Below are positions 21,501-32,242 of a stretch of 64,000 nucleotides of DNA, in pieces. Position 1 is the first letter of the stretch. Each line of letters begins with the position of its first letter. A model generated the notes under the pieces. That model saw only the letters and a program-made list of their open reading frames with translations. It had not been told where the DNA came from and did no database searches. The DNA lies in NCBI RefSeq assembly GCF_030253575.1, contig NC_080569.1, positions 12,159,001 through 12,223,000 of the forward strand, read 5' to 3'. The DNA comes from Rhododendron vialii. Its lineage: Eukaryota; Streptophyta; Magnoliopsida; Ericales; Ericaceae. Position numbers and translations under genes: made by a program.

Positions 21501-24459
21501 ATAACGGAATGCAAGCAAATTTGCAGATAGATTACTTTAACTCCACCCTGACCCCGAGGGTGCAAACATTATTCAAAAAAATGCAAGTATGATTACGATG
21601 GATTATGGACTGACCTGATAAAAGCAACATCTTTTCCCTCAGCAGACAATAAACTACTTACTGTCTTCGGAACACCAAGAAATGCTGGACCTATATTCAT
21701 GATTGCTTTGATATGCTTGTCACACCAACCGGGATCTCCACCGCCTCCCATAGGAGGAGGTGATTCAACCCATTTAAGGAAGTGGAGGAAATAGATGACC
21801 CCCATGGAATGAGGCACCACCACCACTTTCTTATAGCCGTTGGTTACGTACATAAGCTCAATTTTACTCTTCAACCTACTAAGAGCTTGGTCCCTGATCT
21901 GCTTGTTTGCAATTAGAAATAGAATTAGAGTAACTACATATTATTGTAGCTGTTTCAATTTGTAACTAATCGGTAACCCTTGACAGAAAATTGACTACAC
22001 GATTAAGTGGATACACACGCACAGAAAGCAACATGAAAATCAAGAAAGTGTATCAAAGTGCACTTGGAAAATTAAGTGGCCCTATCTTGTTTTTCCTCGG
22101 CATTTGAAAACAAAACACTTCTCTTGCTTTTACTGGAGAACACTGTTACCTTGGAACCACCTTTTCGTCGTACACAGATGTACGGAGAACGGCACATGAA
22201 TGCCCAAAAGGGTTTGCCATAAAAATGTACAAGAGTTCTGAAATGACATGTCAAGCAAACGAGAAAAAAAAAAGGTTTGGGAGTTGTTCTTAGGGTGAAC
22301 AACATATGTCCTTAATGATTTTTTTGGGAGTTGTTCGTAGGGTAAACCATGTAAATGTTGTACATTTTTCTCCGTACACAGACATACGGAGAACGGCACA
22401 CGAATGCCCAAAAGCGTTTGCCATAAAAATGTACAAGAGTTCTGAAATGACATGTCAAGCAAACGAGGAAAAAAAGTTTAGAGACAGTGAAGGTGAGAGA
22501 CTCTTGGATGTCCTTAATGATTTTTTTTTTGGAGTTGTTCGCAGGGTGAACCACGTAAATCTTTTGCCTAATTTATGTGTGTGCTTGATTTATTTCCATT
22601 CTAGCGTCCTTATTCTCATTCATGACCTCTTTGTTATGCCAAATTGTTTAACCAGTATAATTTGTACTGAAATTGAATTTACTTAGGTTGTGTGGTTTCT
22701 AATCTAATGAGCTGCAAATGCTCCCAAACTGTCACCCTTATGGACATGTTCGAGTAATGACACTGAGATTTCCCAATATCATACTAAGAATAGGTAGGAT
22801 TCCCAAAAGATGACGCCATTCGATTGATGACAAATATCGATAACGATGGTCAGAAACAAGGAATTTAGTACTAATTCTCAATGCTAGATAAAGATGTAGA
22901 AAGTTGAGATGCATAACATGAACACACAATTTCAAGGTAATCAATGCAGCAACTCCTGATTTTAGAGACAAAAGGCAATGTATATTGTGTTGGTACAGTG
23001 CCGCAGTTACATTTAAAAAGAGCCCGAGGAAGATCCATTATACCTCTGTATTCTGGAAAGAGAGCCTCCAGTCATAGGCAGCCATATACATATTCTTCCC
23101 CTCGTAACCAACACGCGCCAGATTCTCAATAAGAACAGCCCAAACAAAATACCCAGGTGCAAAATAGTCAGCTGCAACCAGTCCTGGTACTGCACGAAGG
23201 CGAATGCCCGGGGGATCAAGTCCAGTTTCGTTGTCCAGAGATAGGTGCTCCAACCAACACAAAGGCCTGAAATTCCAGCACAATTCTTAAATGGGTTCGA
23301 AAGTACGATCCAGAACTGAAGTTTCGGAATGGAAACAAATGAACTTGATAGGGCAACTCATCAAACTTATCGGAGATTCGACTACACAATTGCCAGATGG
23401 ATTCATGGGTACAATCCATAATTGAACTAAATTTCATACTGAATTCAGCAGTGCATTGCAAACCAAAATTTCACTAGCACAATTCTCATGATGGATTCAC
23501 CAGGATAATCAAAATTGAAATGAAATCAGGCCCAATTAACTTCAACTGTGCATTTGAAACCTCTTGAAGTTTTACTTGCATAATTCCCCAATGGATTCAC
23601 ATAATCACAAATTCAATCCAAGATTAATCCAATACAATATCAATCCAACACTCCATTTCAAACCTCTTGAGTTTTCACTGCCATAATTCTAATACCTTCA
23701 CAGTCCACAATAGATATATTGAAATCAAAATCAAATGAATTCAAATATTCAATACTGCAACTAAAACTCTTTCACATTTCACTACCATTATTCTCACATG
23801 GGTCCATAACTACAATAAAATAAAAAAATAAAAACTGAACTGGAGATTAAATAAATAAATAAATGAATTCAATGGTGCAACTAAACCTCCACATTTTCAC
23901 TACCATAATTCTCACATGGATAATGATGGATTCATAACCACAAGAAAACCAAATGTATCAACAGAGCAATTTCATACCTCTTGAAGATCTCACTAAAGCT
24001 ACCACCCCAAAGCCGCTTCCGGAACAGACCTTCCGAGCAAGGCTTCCCTTCCCAAAGCTCGAGGCCGCCGGTGACAATGCCTGGCACCAGAACCAACGGG
24101 TGGAGGGCGGTTACACCCTCCCTCTTCAGCCGTACCCCGGGCGGCTCAGCCACCTTGAGTCCAGGCAAATTAGCAGGCAGAGAGTGGTACAAAAGCAAGA
24201 GAAGCCACCAAGTAGTGCACATGTACCCAATTATCCAACAACAGTAATCCACACATCTCCACTCCCTAGGCCCCCTCTTGGGCTTCTTCCTCTTTTGCTC
24301 ATCAAGCACAACAATTTCATCTACTAATTGCTTCTCAACTTTTGGTGGCTCAAATGATTCCTTCTCACTTTTGGGGGATTCAAATGATTCAAAACCAAGT
24401 GGAGAGCACTTCACTGGCTCCACATAACATAGCTTACGAAGCCTTGGGATTGAAGCCAT
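18567..24459 (-). CDS. PDAT2: Phospholipid:diacylglycerol acyltransferase, PDAT2-like
   Basis: Six exons on the minus strand: 23978-24459, 23044-23266, 21615-21898, 20422-20758, 19751-20016 and 18567-19050. They total 2076 bp with all phases matching, giving 691 residues plus TGA. PDAT moves an acyl group from a phospholipid to diacylglycerol in the ER, making triacylglycerol. The basic N-terminus (KRKKPKRGPREWR) precedes one transmembrane helix, about 71-91 (DYCCWIIGYMCTTWWLLLLL). The lumenal LCAT-type alpha/beta-hydrolase follows: HPLVLVPGIVTGGLELWEG, WLEHLSLDNETGLDP, the nucleophile elbow VVPHSMG with Ser266, the DGDESVP Asp (591-595) and SGAHVDIMGN with His646. The N-terminus has an extra duplicated ESFE-x-PK-x-EK motif. 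I favour PDAT2 over PDAT1 from residue patterns remembered for the Arabidopsis proteins; the paralogue assignment is less sure than the family. Intron 2 carries a two-copy ~204-bp tandem repeat. Confidence 0.93.
22171..22562. repeat. Two-copy tandem repeat, ~204-bp unit, in PDAT intron 2
   Basis: TACACAGATGTACGGAGAAC (22171) recurs as TACACAGACATACGGAGAAC (22375). GTCCTTAATGATTTTTTT plus GGAGTTGTTCG (about 22308) recurs at about 22510. The units are roughly 95% alike. No coding function. Confidence 0.85.
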
Positions 24460-27302
24460 TACATACAGAAGTTAGCAAAGGATAATTTGACAATGCCAAG
24501 AACTACCCATCAATGGAAAGCAACAATTGAAGCATAAGGAGTGGTTCTATTTTGACTTGAATTCCATCAGAATATGGGAAGTCAGTGATTGAGAGTAGCA
24601 AAATCAGATTGAATTCAAGCAAAATGCACAAGGACAAGAAAATCCAAGGAATGGGAAATGAGGATGAGAGGTGGAGGTTAAGAGAACCGACTTGAGTTGA
24701 ATGCTAGCAAAATGAAACAAAACGAGAAAAACCCATAAAGGGCAAAGAAAAAGGAGTGAGCAAACGGGACACAGGAATAAAGGGTTTTGAAATACAGGAG
24801 GACAATAAGGCTATGGGGGTACTGATATAGGCGGTAATAGAATGCAAGTCCCACGTGGAGAAGAACAAAGATATGGGTAGTGTCTGTGGGTGCATCATAA
24901 GCAAACACATGAGAGAGAGAGAAAGATCAGCTTTCTTTCTTAACCCTAATGAGAAAATGTTTTTTTACAGTCTCGCAGTCAGTAAGACACTTGTCTTGAC
25001 CTTCACATGCAATCCTTCCTTAGCTGCCACCATGGCTTTTCAATCTGTGGTTTTTATCCCCACATTTCTCTCAATCACGTGGAGGTTTTTTTAACTCCTC
25101 TCTCTCTCTCTCTCTCTCTAGACGTCTCTATCTCTTTAATCTTCTTCTGGGTCGGAGAGCGGAGAAACAGAGGTGGTCAGGTCTCAGGGCAATGAGGGGA
25201 AAATTGCAGGAAAATGGAGAAAACATCTTATGGGTATTGTCTGAAATGGGAATTCCCGAGGTTTTGGCGTATGGTTACTGTTTGGACCGAGAGAATCCAA
25301 GAGAAAGAACCACCAATTATCAGGAAAAAAAAGCACACACTACGATAAACACAAATACCCAAATCACACAACAGTGATCGATGGTGGGCCTGATTGCAAA
25401 TTGGGTTGATGCGTACATGGAGAGGAGAGGAGAGGAGAGGAGAGAAAAAGACAAAGGAAGGGCACAGGGTTTAAGAAGATGACATTCTTTCGTTATATCC
25501 TCTGCTTCTGCTTCTGCTTCTGCTGGTGATGAGAAAAGCAGCGGAGGTTTTGCCGAGGAGAGGGAATAGTATGGTATGGGCTATAAATGGTTCTTGGAAT
25601 TTAACGGTCGGAATTGTATTCATTTCCCTTTCGGTCCCATTTTTACCTCTGCTCAAATACTGAACACAAAGCACATGTGTAAATAAGTACTCCTAGTATG
25701 TTTCTGCTGAATGTCCTGTGATTGAATTTAGATCTTCGGTCGGTCGGTCGATCGAGCTTTTCATTAAACTCTATTTACTCATTTGCTTTCCTCCAGCTTC
25801 CGGTTGTCTTGTGTTCCGATATAAATGCGACAGAGTTTCGGATACCTTGATATAAATGTGTCCGAGTCTGGAAATCGGCCGGGTAGAGTATGTCTACCGA
25901 GCATTTTGTGGAACCCAAGTGCATCGAATGGTTTTAAATATATTTGTGGACATTCGCATCCTTGGCAGTGCTCAATATTTTGGGCTTTTAATATATTCTT
26001 GTTCCTTTTATTTATGACAAATATCATTTTAATTTGTTTACTGTATACCGGAGATATCAATACATAAAAGTTTCTCTTGCTTACTATACTGGTTTATCGG
26101 GGAGAAAAAGAAAATCAAAACAACCCGAGCTCTCTGGGGCTGTTAGAAACTTAGAACAAAACAGAGGCCTTTAAAAGCAGTTTCCAAACTGTTTCCAAAA
26201 GTGCAAAAGCACTTTCGCATATAAAAGTCACAAGAACATTATGAGGTTGTTGGCTTGGGTTAAACAATGCAACAAACATGCAATTGCGAACGACGGCAAA
26301 AATTACACACTATTTTTGGGCAAGACTTGTCTTGCATTCTTCTGTTTCACCCGAGATTTCTGTCTGCGTTATCTTTTAACATACCCATACCATCTTATAC
26401 AAGATATAAATAGTGCGCTCTTATTTGCAATTTTTCACTTTTATTTATTTTTTAAGGAAAGAGCAAGAAATTCATTGCCATAGATAATTATAAAAAAACG
26501 TTACAAGAGAACAAAACATAAAAATAAAGCCATCATAAATTATCAAAAGAAATCATTGAAAATGAGATCAGAAAAATTACTGCGTAATAATACATACTAA
26601 ATGCTACCGTATTATTGCACTCCTTCAACATGGCACTAACCACAACGGATTGAACTGATGGTCAAGACATGAGACTTAAAGATTCACTTTTTCGTAGTTC
26701 AAAAACTTTTAGGTGCTATCAACTTCTTTGAGAACAGTCCATACAGAGTTTGCTCTGGCTTTACATGGGTCTCTACTAGTAGACAATGGGAGTGGTCTCC
26801 CTGGATTAATCGAGATGGGTGTAAATTGACCCAGACACCTGTTTATAAAAAAATTCGTACAACATTGCACATAAGGAGAGTTCGGTGGACGTGTAAACAT
26901 TGGATGTTTCCAACCAATAAGAAATATATTACTGTTTGACATCTTATATCCAGATGTTCGTGCCAATTTACGCACACCTCGACTAATTGCAGGGAATGGT
27001 CAGGCAAACCTCGCCTCAAAGTTTGAAACGTTTAGTATTCGTGAAATTCGAATTTGTGATTAGGGTACAAGTTTTTTTTCAGGTGCCTTGGATACGTGTT
27101 CACTCGGAATTTCTAAAGTTTAGAAACCTTATCCAAAACTCTTCACCAATGGGGAAAATACTACGTAGGTACAACTAGGCTAGGTAGTCCTAAGATGACC
27201 TGATAAGGTAAGAAAATGTAAGCATGTTGTTATCATCAATTTTGTTCCTTACATGCATCACAGTTGGTGATTTTCATGGCATTACCTCATCATATTAATT
27301 TC

Positions 27303-27624
27303 AGGTAAAAATACACGGAGACCCTCTTAACGTTTAAAATCGCTCATATAGATTCTTTTAATTATAACCGTTAGTCAATTAGCACCCTTCTGTCAAAAAA
27401 ATCATTAAGATGAAGGGGTCCGCGTGGACGATTTCTATAGATGAGGGGGTTAGTGTGAGTGATTTTTTAGGGGTAGAATCGTCATTTTTCCTCATTCCGT
27501 TAACAGAGTTAGTCTATTCTTCATTTCATATAGTTGAGGGGTTTGTATGGGTGATTTTGAACATTGGAAGATCTCCGTGTAAAAAAGACATAGTTGAGGG
27601 GTCTTCATGTACTTCCACCTTAAT
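27303..27624. mobile_element. Inverted-repeat MITE
   Basis: The left end CAGGTAAAAATACACGGAGA and the right end GACCCCTC...TTCATGTACTTCCACCT are imperfect reverse complements. Internal blocks TAGTTGAGGGG and TTTTTTAGGGGTAG repeat. Non-coding. Confidence 0.55.
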
Positions 27625-28678
27625 TTGAGCCAAAAAATTACCCCTTAAAAATATAGAAAGATGGGGTTTGGCTGTGGTTAGCAATGCCAAATAAAAACAG
27701 GGGATGGTTTGAATGTGTCGAAAAAAGAGAGGAAAGTTGTTTCAAATCACAGGCTCAGCAGACAGCAGTACTATTGGAAATGCTTTGTCCTGATTCTAGT
27801 TCTAGTTTGTTCTTTGTAGTTGTAAGAGATGAAAAGATGGAACAAGAAAAGGAAAAGTATGTGTAAAAGTATAAAAGCAGATAATTAGATAATGTTCTTG
27901 ACTTCTCTGTAAGATTGAGCAAAGATGTAGAGAAATCGGTATTTGTTTCCTTCACTCTTGCTTAACTTCTATTTCACCATGCAAAAGTTCTCCACAACCC
28001 AAATGTGTAAAGGTTCATGGGAAACAAAAAGTCTAGGATCACTGCTTCATTTTTACCGTTATTTTTAAATTTATGATTTTTTTTTTTATATTTCTATGAG
28101 GCCCACTCGAGCCCCCATGGAGCGGTGGAAATGGAGCTGTGAATGCAGCACCTCTGGGAAACAAGAAAAAGGGCCAGAAAAAACAAAAAGGGAGCAAAAG
28201 GTATGAAGGTAGTCACAATTATGGAAACTGGAGCTGTTGTGAGCAAACACAGCAGCGTGCAGTTGTGCCCCATCCCATTGTTCGTCTCAGTAATTAATGA
28301 TTCGGATTTTAAAATAATTTTCTGAAAGAGTTTTTTTAAAATCCGAACATCCAAAATACATTTGAACGGTAAAATTACACGCTGTTGTTTTCTGCTCACA
28401 GCAGCCTCGGCTTCCCCACAAATATGCGTGTGTAAAGGTGGTGTATAGGGAGGTACCAGGTTGGCTGGAGAGATGTGTAAAAATTACTCCTACTACATGA
28501 TGAATGTACCGCGATTGATGAGTTTTTTATTGCAAGGGGTATACGAGGTTCGGGCTGGTTTAATATAAGCGACCGCCTACAAGCTTCAATTTTTATAATA
28601 TTTTTAGGCTTGCAAGAAAATACTACAAAAACAACATCAAAAAGGAGTTTGGGAGATTTAACGGGACTTTGGGTTGGT

Positions 28679-28871
28679 GTTGTGCAGTGAGGTGCATAGA
28701 ACTGTACTGCGTATATCTGAGCCATCAAATCGTGTATCCTACGGCTCAGATCTCATTTTAGCAACCAATGATTGAGAGCCGTTTATTGTCAAGATGAGAT
28801 CCGAGCCGTCGGATGCATGATCCGATGGCTTGAAAGTGCGCAATACGGTACTGCGCATATCATTGCACAGC
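28679..28871. mobile_element. Small stem-loop MITE
   Basis: TTGTGCAGTGAGGTGCATAG...GTACTGCGTATATCTGAGCC pairs with GGCTTGAAAGTGCGCAATAC...CATTGCACAG. The stem is about 80 bp and imperfect, with a short loop near 28775. Confidence 0.65.
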
Positions 28872-29256
28872 ATCATTCCCCAATTGGATTCAACGATAGA
28901 GGAGTGAGATTGTTTTCTTTAACCCGCCGGTTGAATTTTTTCCTCGCGGGAGGGTGGGTTTTTTTTTTCACAAAATTTCATTGATAATCAAGAAAAGAAC
29001 ATCAAAAGGACACTTCCATCTTGAATAAAGGAGAGTATAGCCAATCGGAATCCGGATCCTCGTGAGGATTTTCTCTATGATGATCGTGTGGGACCCCGAG
29101 TCCCTGCAGTGCCTAAAAAAGGCTGGAAACTGCAGCCTCCAAAAACGACGTCATTTTGGGGGCAAGTTACACGCAGCTAAGGCAGAAGGAGGAAAAGTGG
29201 AAAATGCGATGGGGAGGACAATTATTCAGTGCTTTTACCTTCCCAATTTCTTATAA

Positions 29257-29369
29257 TGAAAATTCTAACTATACACCCACTTACACACCCACTTACACAT
29301 CCACACTCACAATAGAGATGGAGCCTACACACACTAGGTGTGTAAATGGGTGTGGAGGTAAAATGATTG
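29257..29369. mobile_element. 113-bp mini-element with 9-bp target duplication inside the MULE arm
   Basis: TTCTTATAA at 29248-29256 is repeated exactly at 29370-29378. The matching right MULE arm has a single uninterrupted TTCTTATAA, confirming an insertion. Ends with CACCCACTTACACACC and CACACCCATTTACACACC (reverse) look like inverted repeats. A 9-bp duplication fits Mutator-type integration. Confidence 0.75.
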
Positions 29370-29402
29370 TTCTTATAAACCAGCTTCTTCTTTTATCCTT
29401 AA

Positions 29403-29405
<3 letters not shown>

Positions 29406-29457
<52 letters not shown>
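29406..29457. repeat. (CT)n microsatellite in the left MULE arm
   Basis: About 26 CT units, absent from the mirrored right arm. Confidence 0.95.
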
Positions 29458-29459
<2 letters not shown>

Positions 29460-29461
29460 GA

Positions 29462-29695
29462 ACACAGAGATCAAATCCCCTGTCCGACTCCCATTCGGAC
29501 AGAGGCCTGTCCAACTCTTCTCGTCCGTTGATCTCACAAATTAACGGCTGAGATAAGCCGAACACTTTTTGCAGCAAAACGACATCGTTTTGGCAAAAAA
29601 AGTGTTCGGCTCATCTCAACCGTTGATTTGCGAGATCAACGGCCGAGAAGAGTTGGACAGGCCCCTGTCCGGATGGGAGTCGGATTGGGGATCTC
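29462..29695. mobile_element. Foldback MITE, family B copy 2, nested in the MULE arm
   Basis: The left arm (CCTGTCCGACTCCCATTCGG, TCGTCCGTTGATCTCACAAA) is mirrored by the right arm ending CCGGATGGGAGTCGGATTGG. The loop carries AAAACGACATCGTTTTGGC. Arm content and loop match the copy at 15567-15783. Absent from the right MULE arm. Confidence 0.85.
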
Positions 29696-29784
29696 CTTTG
29701 CCAAACACATGCATTTCCCTGAAACCCAATCACCAAACCCACAAAAATCCCTATGTTTTCTCATTCCCCTCTGGTCCTCTTTTA

Positions 29785-30126
29785 GGCCCCATTTGATAAC
29801 AGTGATAGATTGGTGAGATTCGTAAGGAGATAGGATTAGGATTGAGATTGATAATGAGAAGGGATTGGTAATGAAAATGGATTAGTAATGAGTATGTTTA
29901 TTTGAGATGAGATTGGATGATGGGATTATTAATATCATGATTGTTTGTGATGAGATTGGACTGATAGAAAGAATTGGTAATGAAAATGTGTTGGGGGTTG
30001 GGTTGGGATTGGTAATACCATCTCCTCCGGAAGCCCACCTTACTAGTCCCAATGGACTAATAGTCCTAATCCATTTTGGGTTACCAAACAAAGAATTGGT
30101 AGCTAAGAAGTTTATCAAACGGAGCC
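29785..30126. mobile_element. PIF/Harbinger (Tourist)-like MITE with TTA target duplication
   Basis: Starts GGCCCCATTTGATAA and ends TTATCAAACGGAGCC. TTA flanks both ends (29782-29784 and 30127-30129). Nested in the left MULE arm and missing from the right arm. Confidence 0.8.
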
Positions 30127-31418
30127 TTAGTTTCTCAACCAATAAGGCTACGGTGCAGGCTCTCCACCCATGCCCAAAAACAGGACGTTGACGTGGCTTG
30201 GGCCCCACATTAGCTTAAGCCCCCCAAAAAAAAAAAAATTTTAGGAACTTTTTGAATCGGACCCCAAATTAAATCCTGCTTCTCGCGCCAAACCATTCCC
30301 AAGCTTGAGAACAGAGAGAGAGAGAAAGAGAGAGGAGGAGGAGGAGGCCAACCACCAGCGTCACCTCCACCACAAGCAACCACCAGCTTCACCTTCACCT
30401 CCGGCGACCACCACCACCGCATCCACCTCCGGCAACCAATCCGTAGCAAAAATGGACGCACCACCGACGACCACCGAGGTCGAATCCACCACCAAGATCT
30501 CTCTCTCGTCTATATATCTGTGGGATCTGTGGGTTGTCGATTCAGTTCATTCTATCTGGTTTAAACAAGAAAAGAATTAGGGCTTGTGTGAAATAAGGAA
30601 TTTTTTGGGTGAACCTTATCTATGTATTTTTAGTTTCATGTTTTACGATTATTTGGGCTCCTTTGATCAGTGATTATTTGATGGTTTCAGTTTTTTATTT
30701 TTACATTTGAACTAATTAAGCTTATACCCTCCTATGAACTAACTAATTAAGGCAAGTGTATAAATGATACTTTGTATTGATCCCATTCAATGTCCGATGC
30801 TGCTGCACATTTATTGGAGGGATGGGCATGTTGTTGATGTGGTGTGAAAGCTTTTTTGAGGAATGGTAGTGCTGGTTTTTGTAGTTGTTTTGGAAGTTTC
30901 TATGTATTGATCTTCAGGGTAGTTTTGAAGATTGGATATCAGTCTGCAATTTCAATTTTCTTTTGATTCTTCTCAACTTCTCGTTGGAAGTTTTCCCCTT
31001 CTATCCCCCTCTCCTTCCTCGATGTACCCATTATCGAGTTTCTCATTAATATTATTTTTTCTGTTCCAAAAAAAATGATACTAGGCATTAGTTGTATTCA
31101 TTTCCTGATTGATATTTATTTGAAGCTACACTAATATGAATTGATTATTCATATGCATATACTCCACTGGATTGACATTTCTTGATTAAAACAAAGAGAT
31201 ACGTTTTCATGGTATTAGTGCTTAATGTAGCACCGATTATATTCCGTTGTTTTCAAGGTTCTGGGATAGTGGCTTCTACACTTGATATTGAACATGCAAT
31301 GATATTATGCTATGGAAAGATAAGCTCATGTCATAATTTTTTATGTTTTAACATATAGGTGATATTTCTGTTGCCATCACCATCGCCTTTGATGTCGCTA
31401 GAGTCTATTCCGTTAGCA

Positions 31419-32207
31419 ATGCCTCCTTGATCGTCGAATCAAGATGAGATAGCTAGTAATGAGGAGGAAGAGGTATGGAGTGGACACAATGAAGAAGAAG
31501 AGGTGGTATCGAGTGATTCTTCAAAAAAAGTGTGTGATGAGATCGGTACTAATGAGAATGGAAAGGAGGCAACAGATAATTTTGAACTTACAGTTGAGCA
31601 ACCGAAGGTTGGAATGATGTTCGACACTCCAAATGAAGCTTATTTATATTACTCAAGATATGCTAAAGAAAATAGGTTTAGTGTGGCAAAAAAATGTCAC
31701 AAAAAGAGAAGAGATGGAACTTTGAGGCATGTAACTTTTCAATGTTGTCGCGGTGGAAAGGCGAGAGTGAGAACAACCAATTCGGTCAAACCACAGCCAC
31801 AAACAAAAATTGAGTGTCCAGCTTGCCTTAATTTTTCTATATGCCCAGATGGAAAGTGGAGGTTAAATCGGGTTGCCTTGGAGCACAATCATGAATATAT
31901 AGCCTGGGAAAGTCCAAGTTTTACAAAAGCAATAGGGTTCTTAATGAACATGTGAAAAGAAAGCTCATTTTGAATGATAAAGTCGGGATTCCGTTGTATA
32001 AGACTTATGACTCACTTCAGATTCAGGCGGGGGGACATGATAACCTTCCATATTATTAGAAGGATTGCCGAAATCATTTGGATGCTGAGCGACGTAAATT
32101 ACTTGTTGAAGGAGATGCTGAGGCGATGTATAGTTATTTCATGAAGATGAAAGCCGATAATTCTGACTTCTTTTTTGCCATGGATTTGGATGATGAGGGT
32201 CGATTGA

Positions 32208-32242
<35 letters not shown>

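Larger units (their letters stand above)
24460..29084. other. Spacer upstream of PDAT, left of the MULE
   Basis: It contains the PDAT 5' flank, a short CT tract (25099-25120), GAGGA and CTTCTG short repeats (25420-25445 and 25500-25525), and two MITE-like structures (27303-27624 and 28679-28871). No conserved gene is recognised. Open frames such as 26709-26975 (-) have no family signature. Confidence 0.6.
29085..30620. repeat. Left terminal inverted repeat of the MULE, with nested insertions
   Basis: It contains GAGTCCCTGCAGTGCC, AAACGACGTCATTTTGG, CAATAAGGCTACGGTGCAGG, then a CACC-rich stretch and TTAGGGCTTGTG, all found reverse-complemented in the same order at the right end. It may act as transposase promoter and binding region, as MULE TIRs usually do. 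Confidence 0.7.

Noticed and set aside
22130-22554. Overlapping frames with a repeated LDMSFQNSCTFLWQTLLG peptide
   Set aside because: The repeat comes from the 204-bp tandem duplication in a PDAT intron, on both strands, and is not a real protein repeat.
26709-26975. 88-codon minus-strand frame
   Set aside because: No recognisable motif and typical of chance ORFs in this spacer.
29062-29256. Similar short peptides encoded at 29062-29256 (+) and 37538-37729 (-)
   Set aside because: At first this looked like a small duplicated gene. The similarity extends outside the frames and into the other arm blocks, so it is the MULE terminal repeat.
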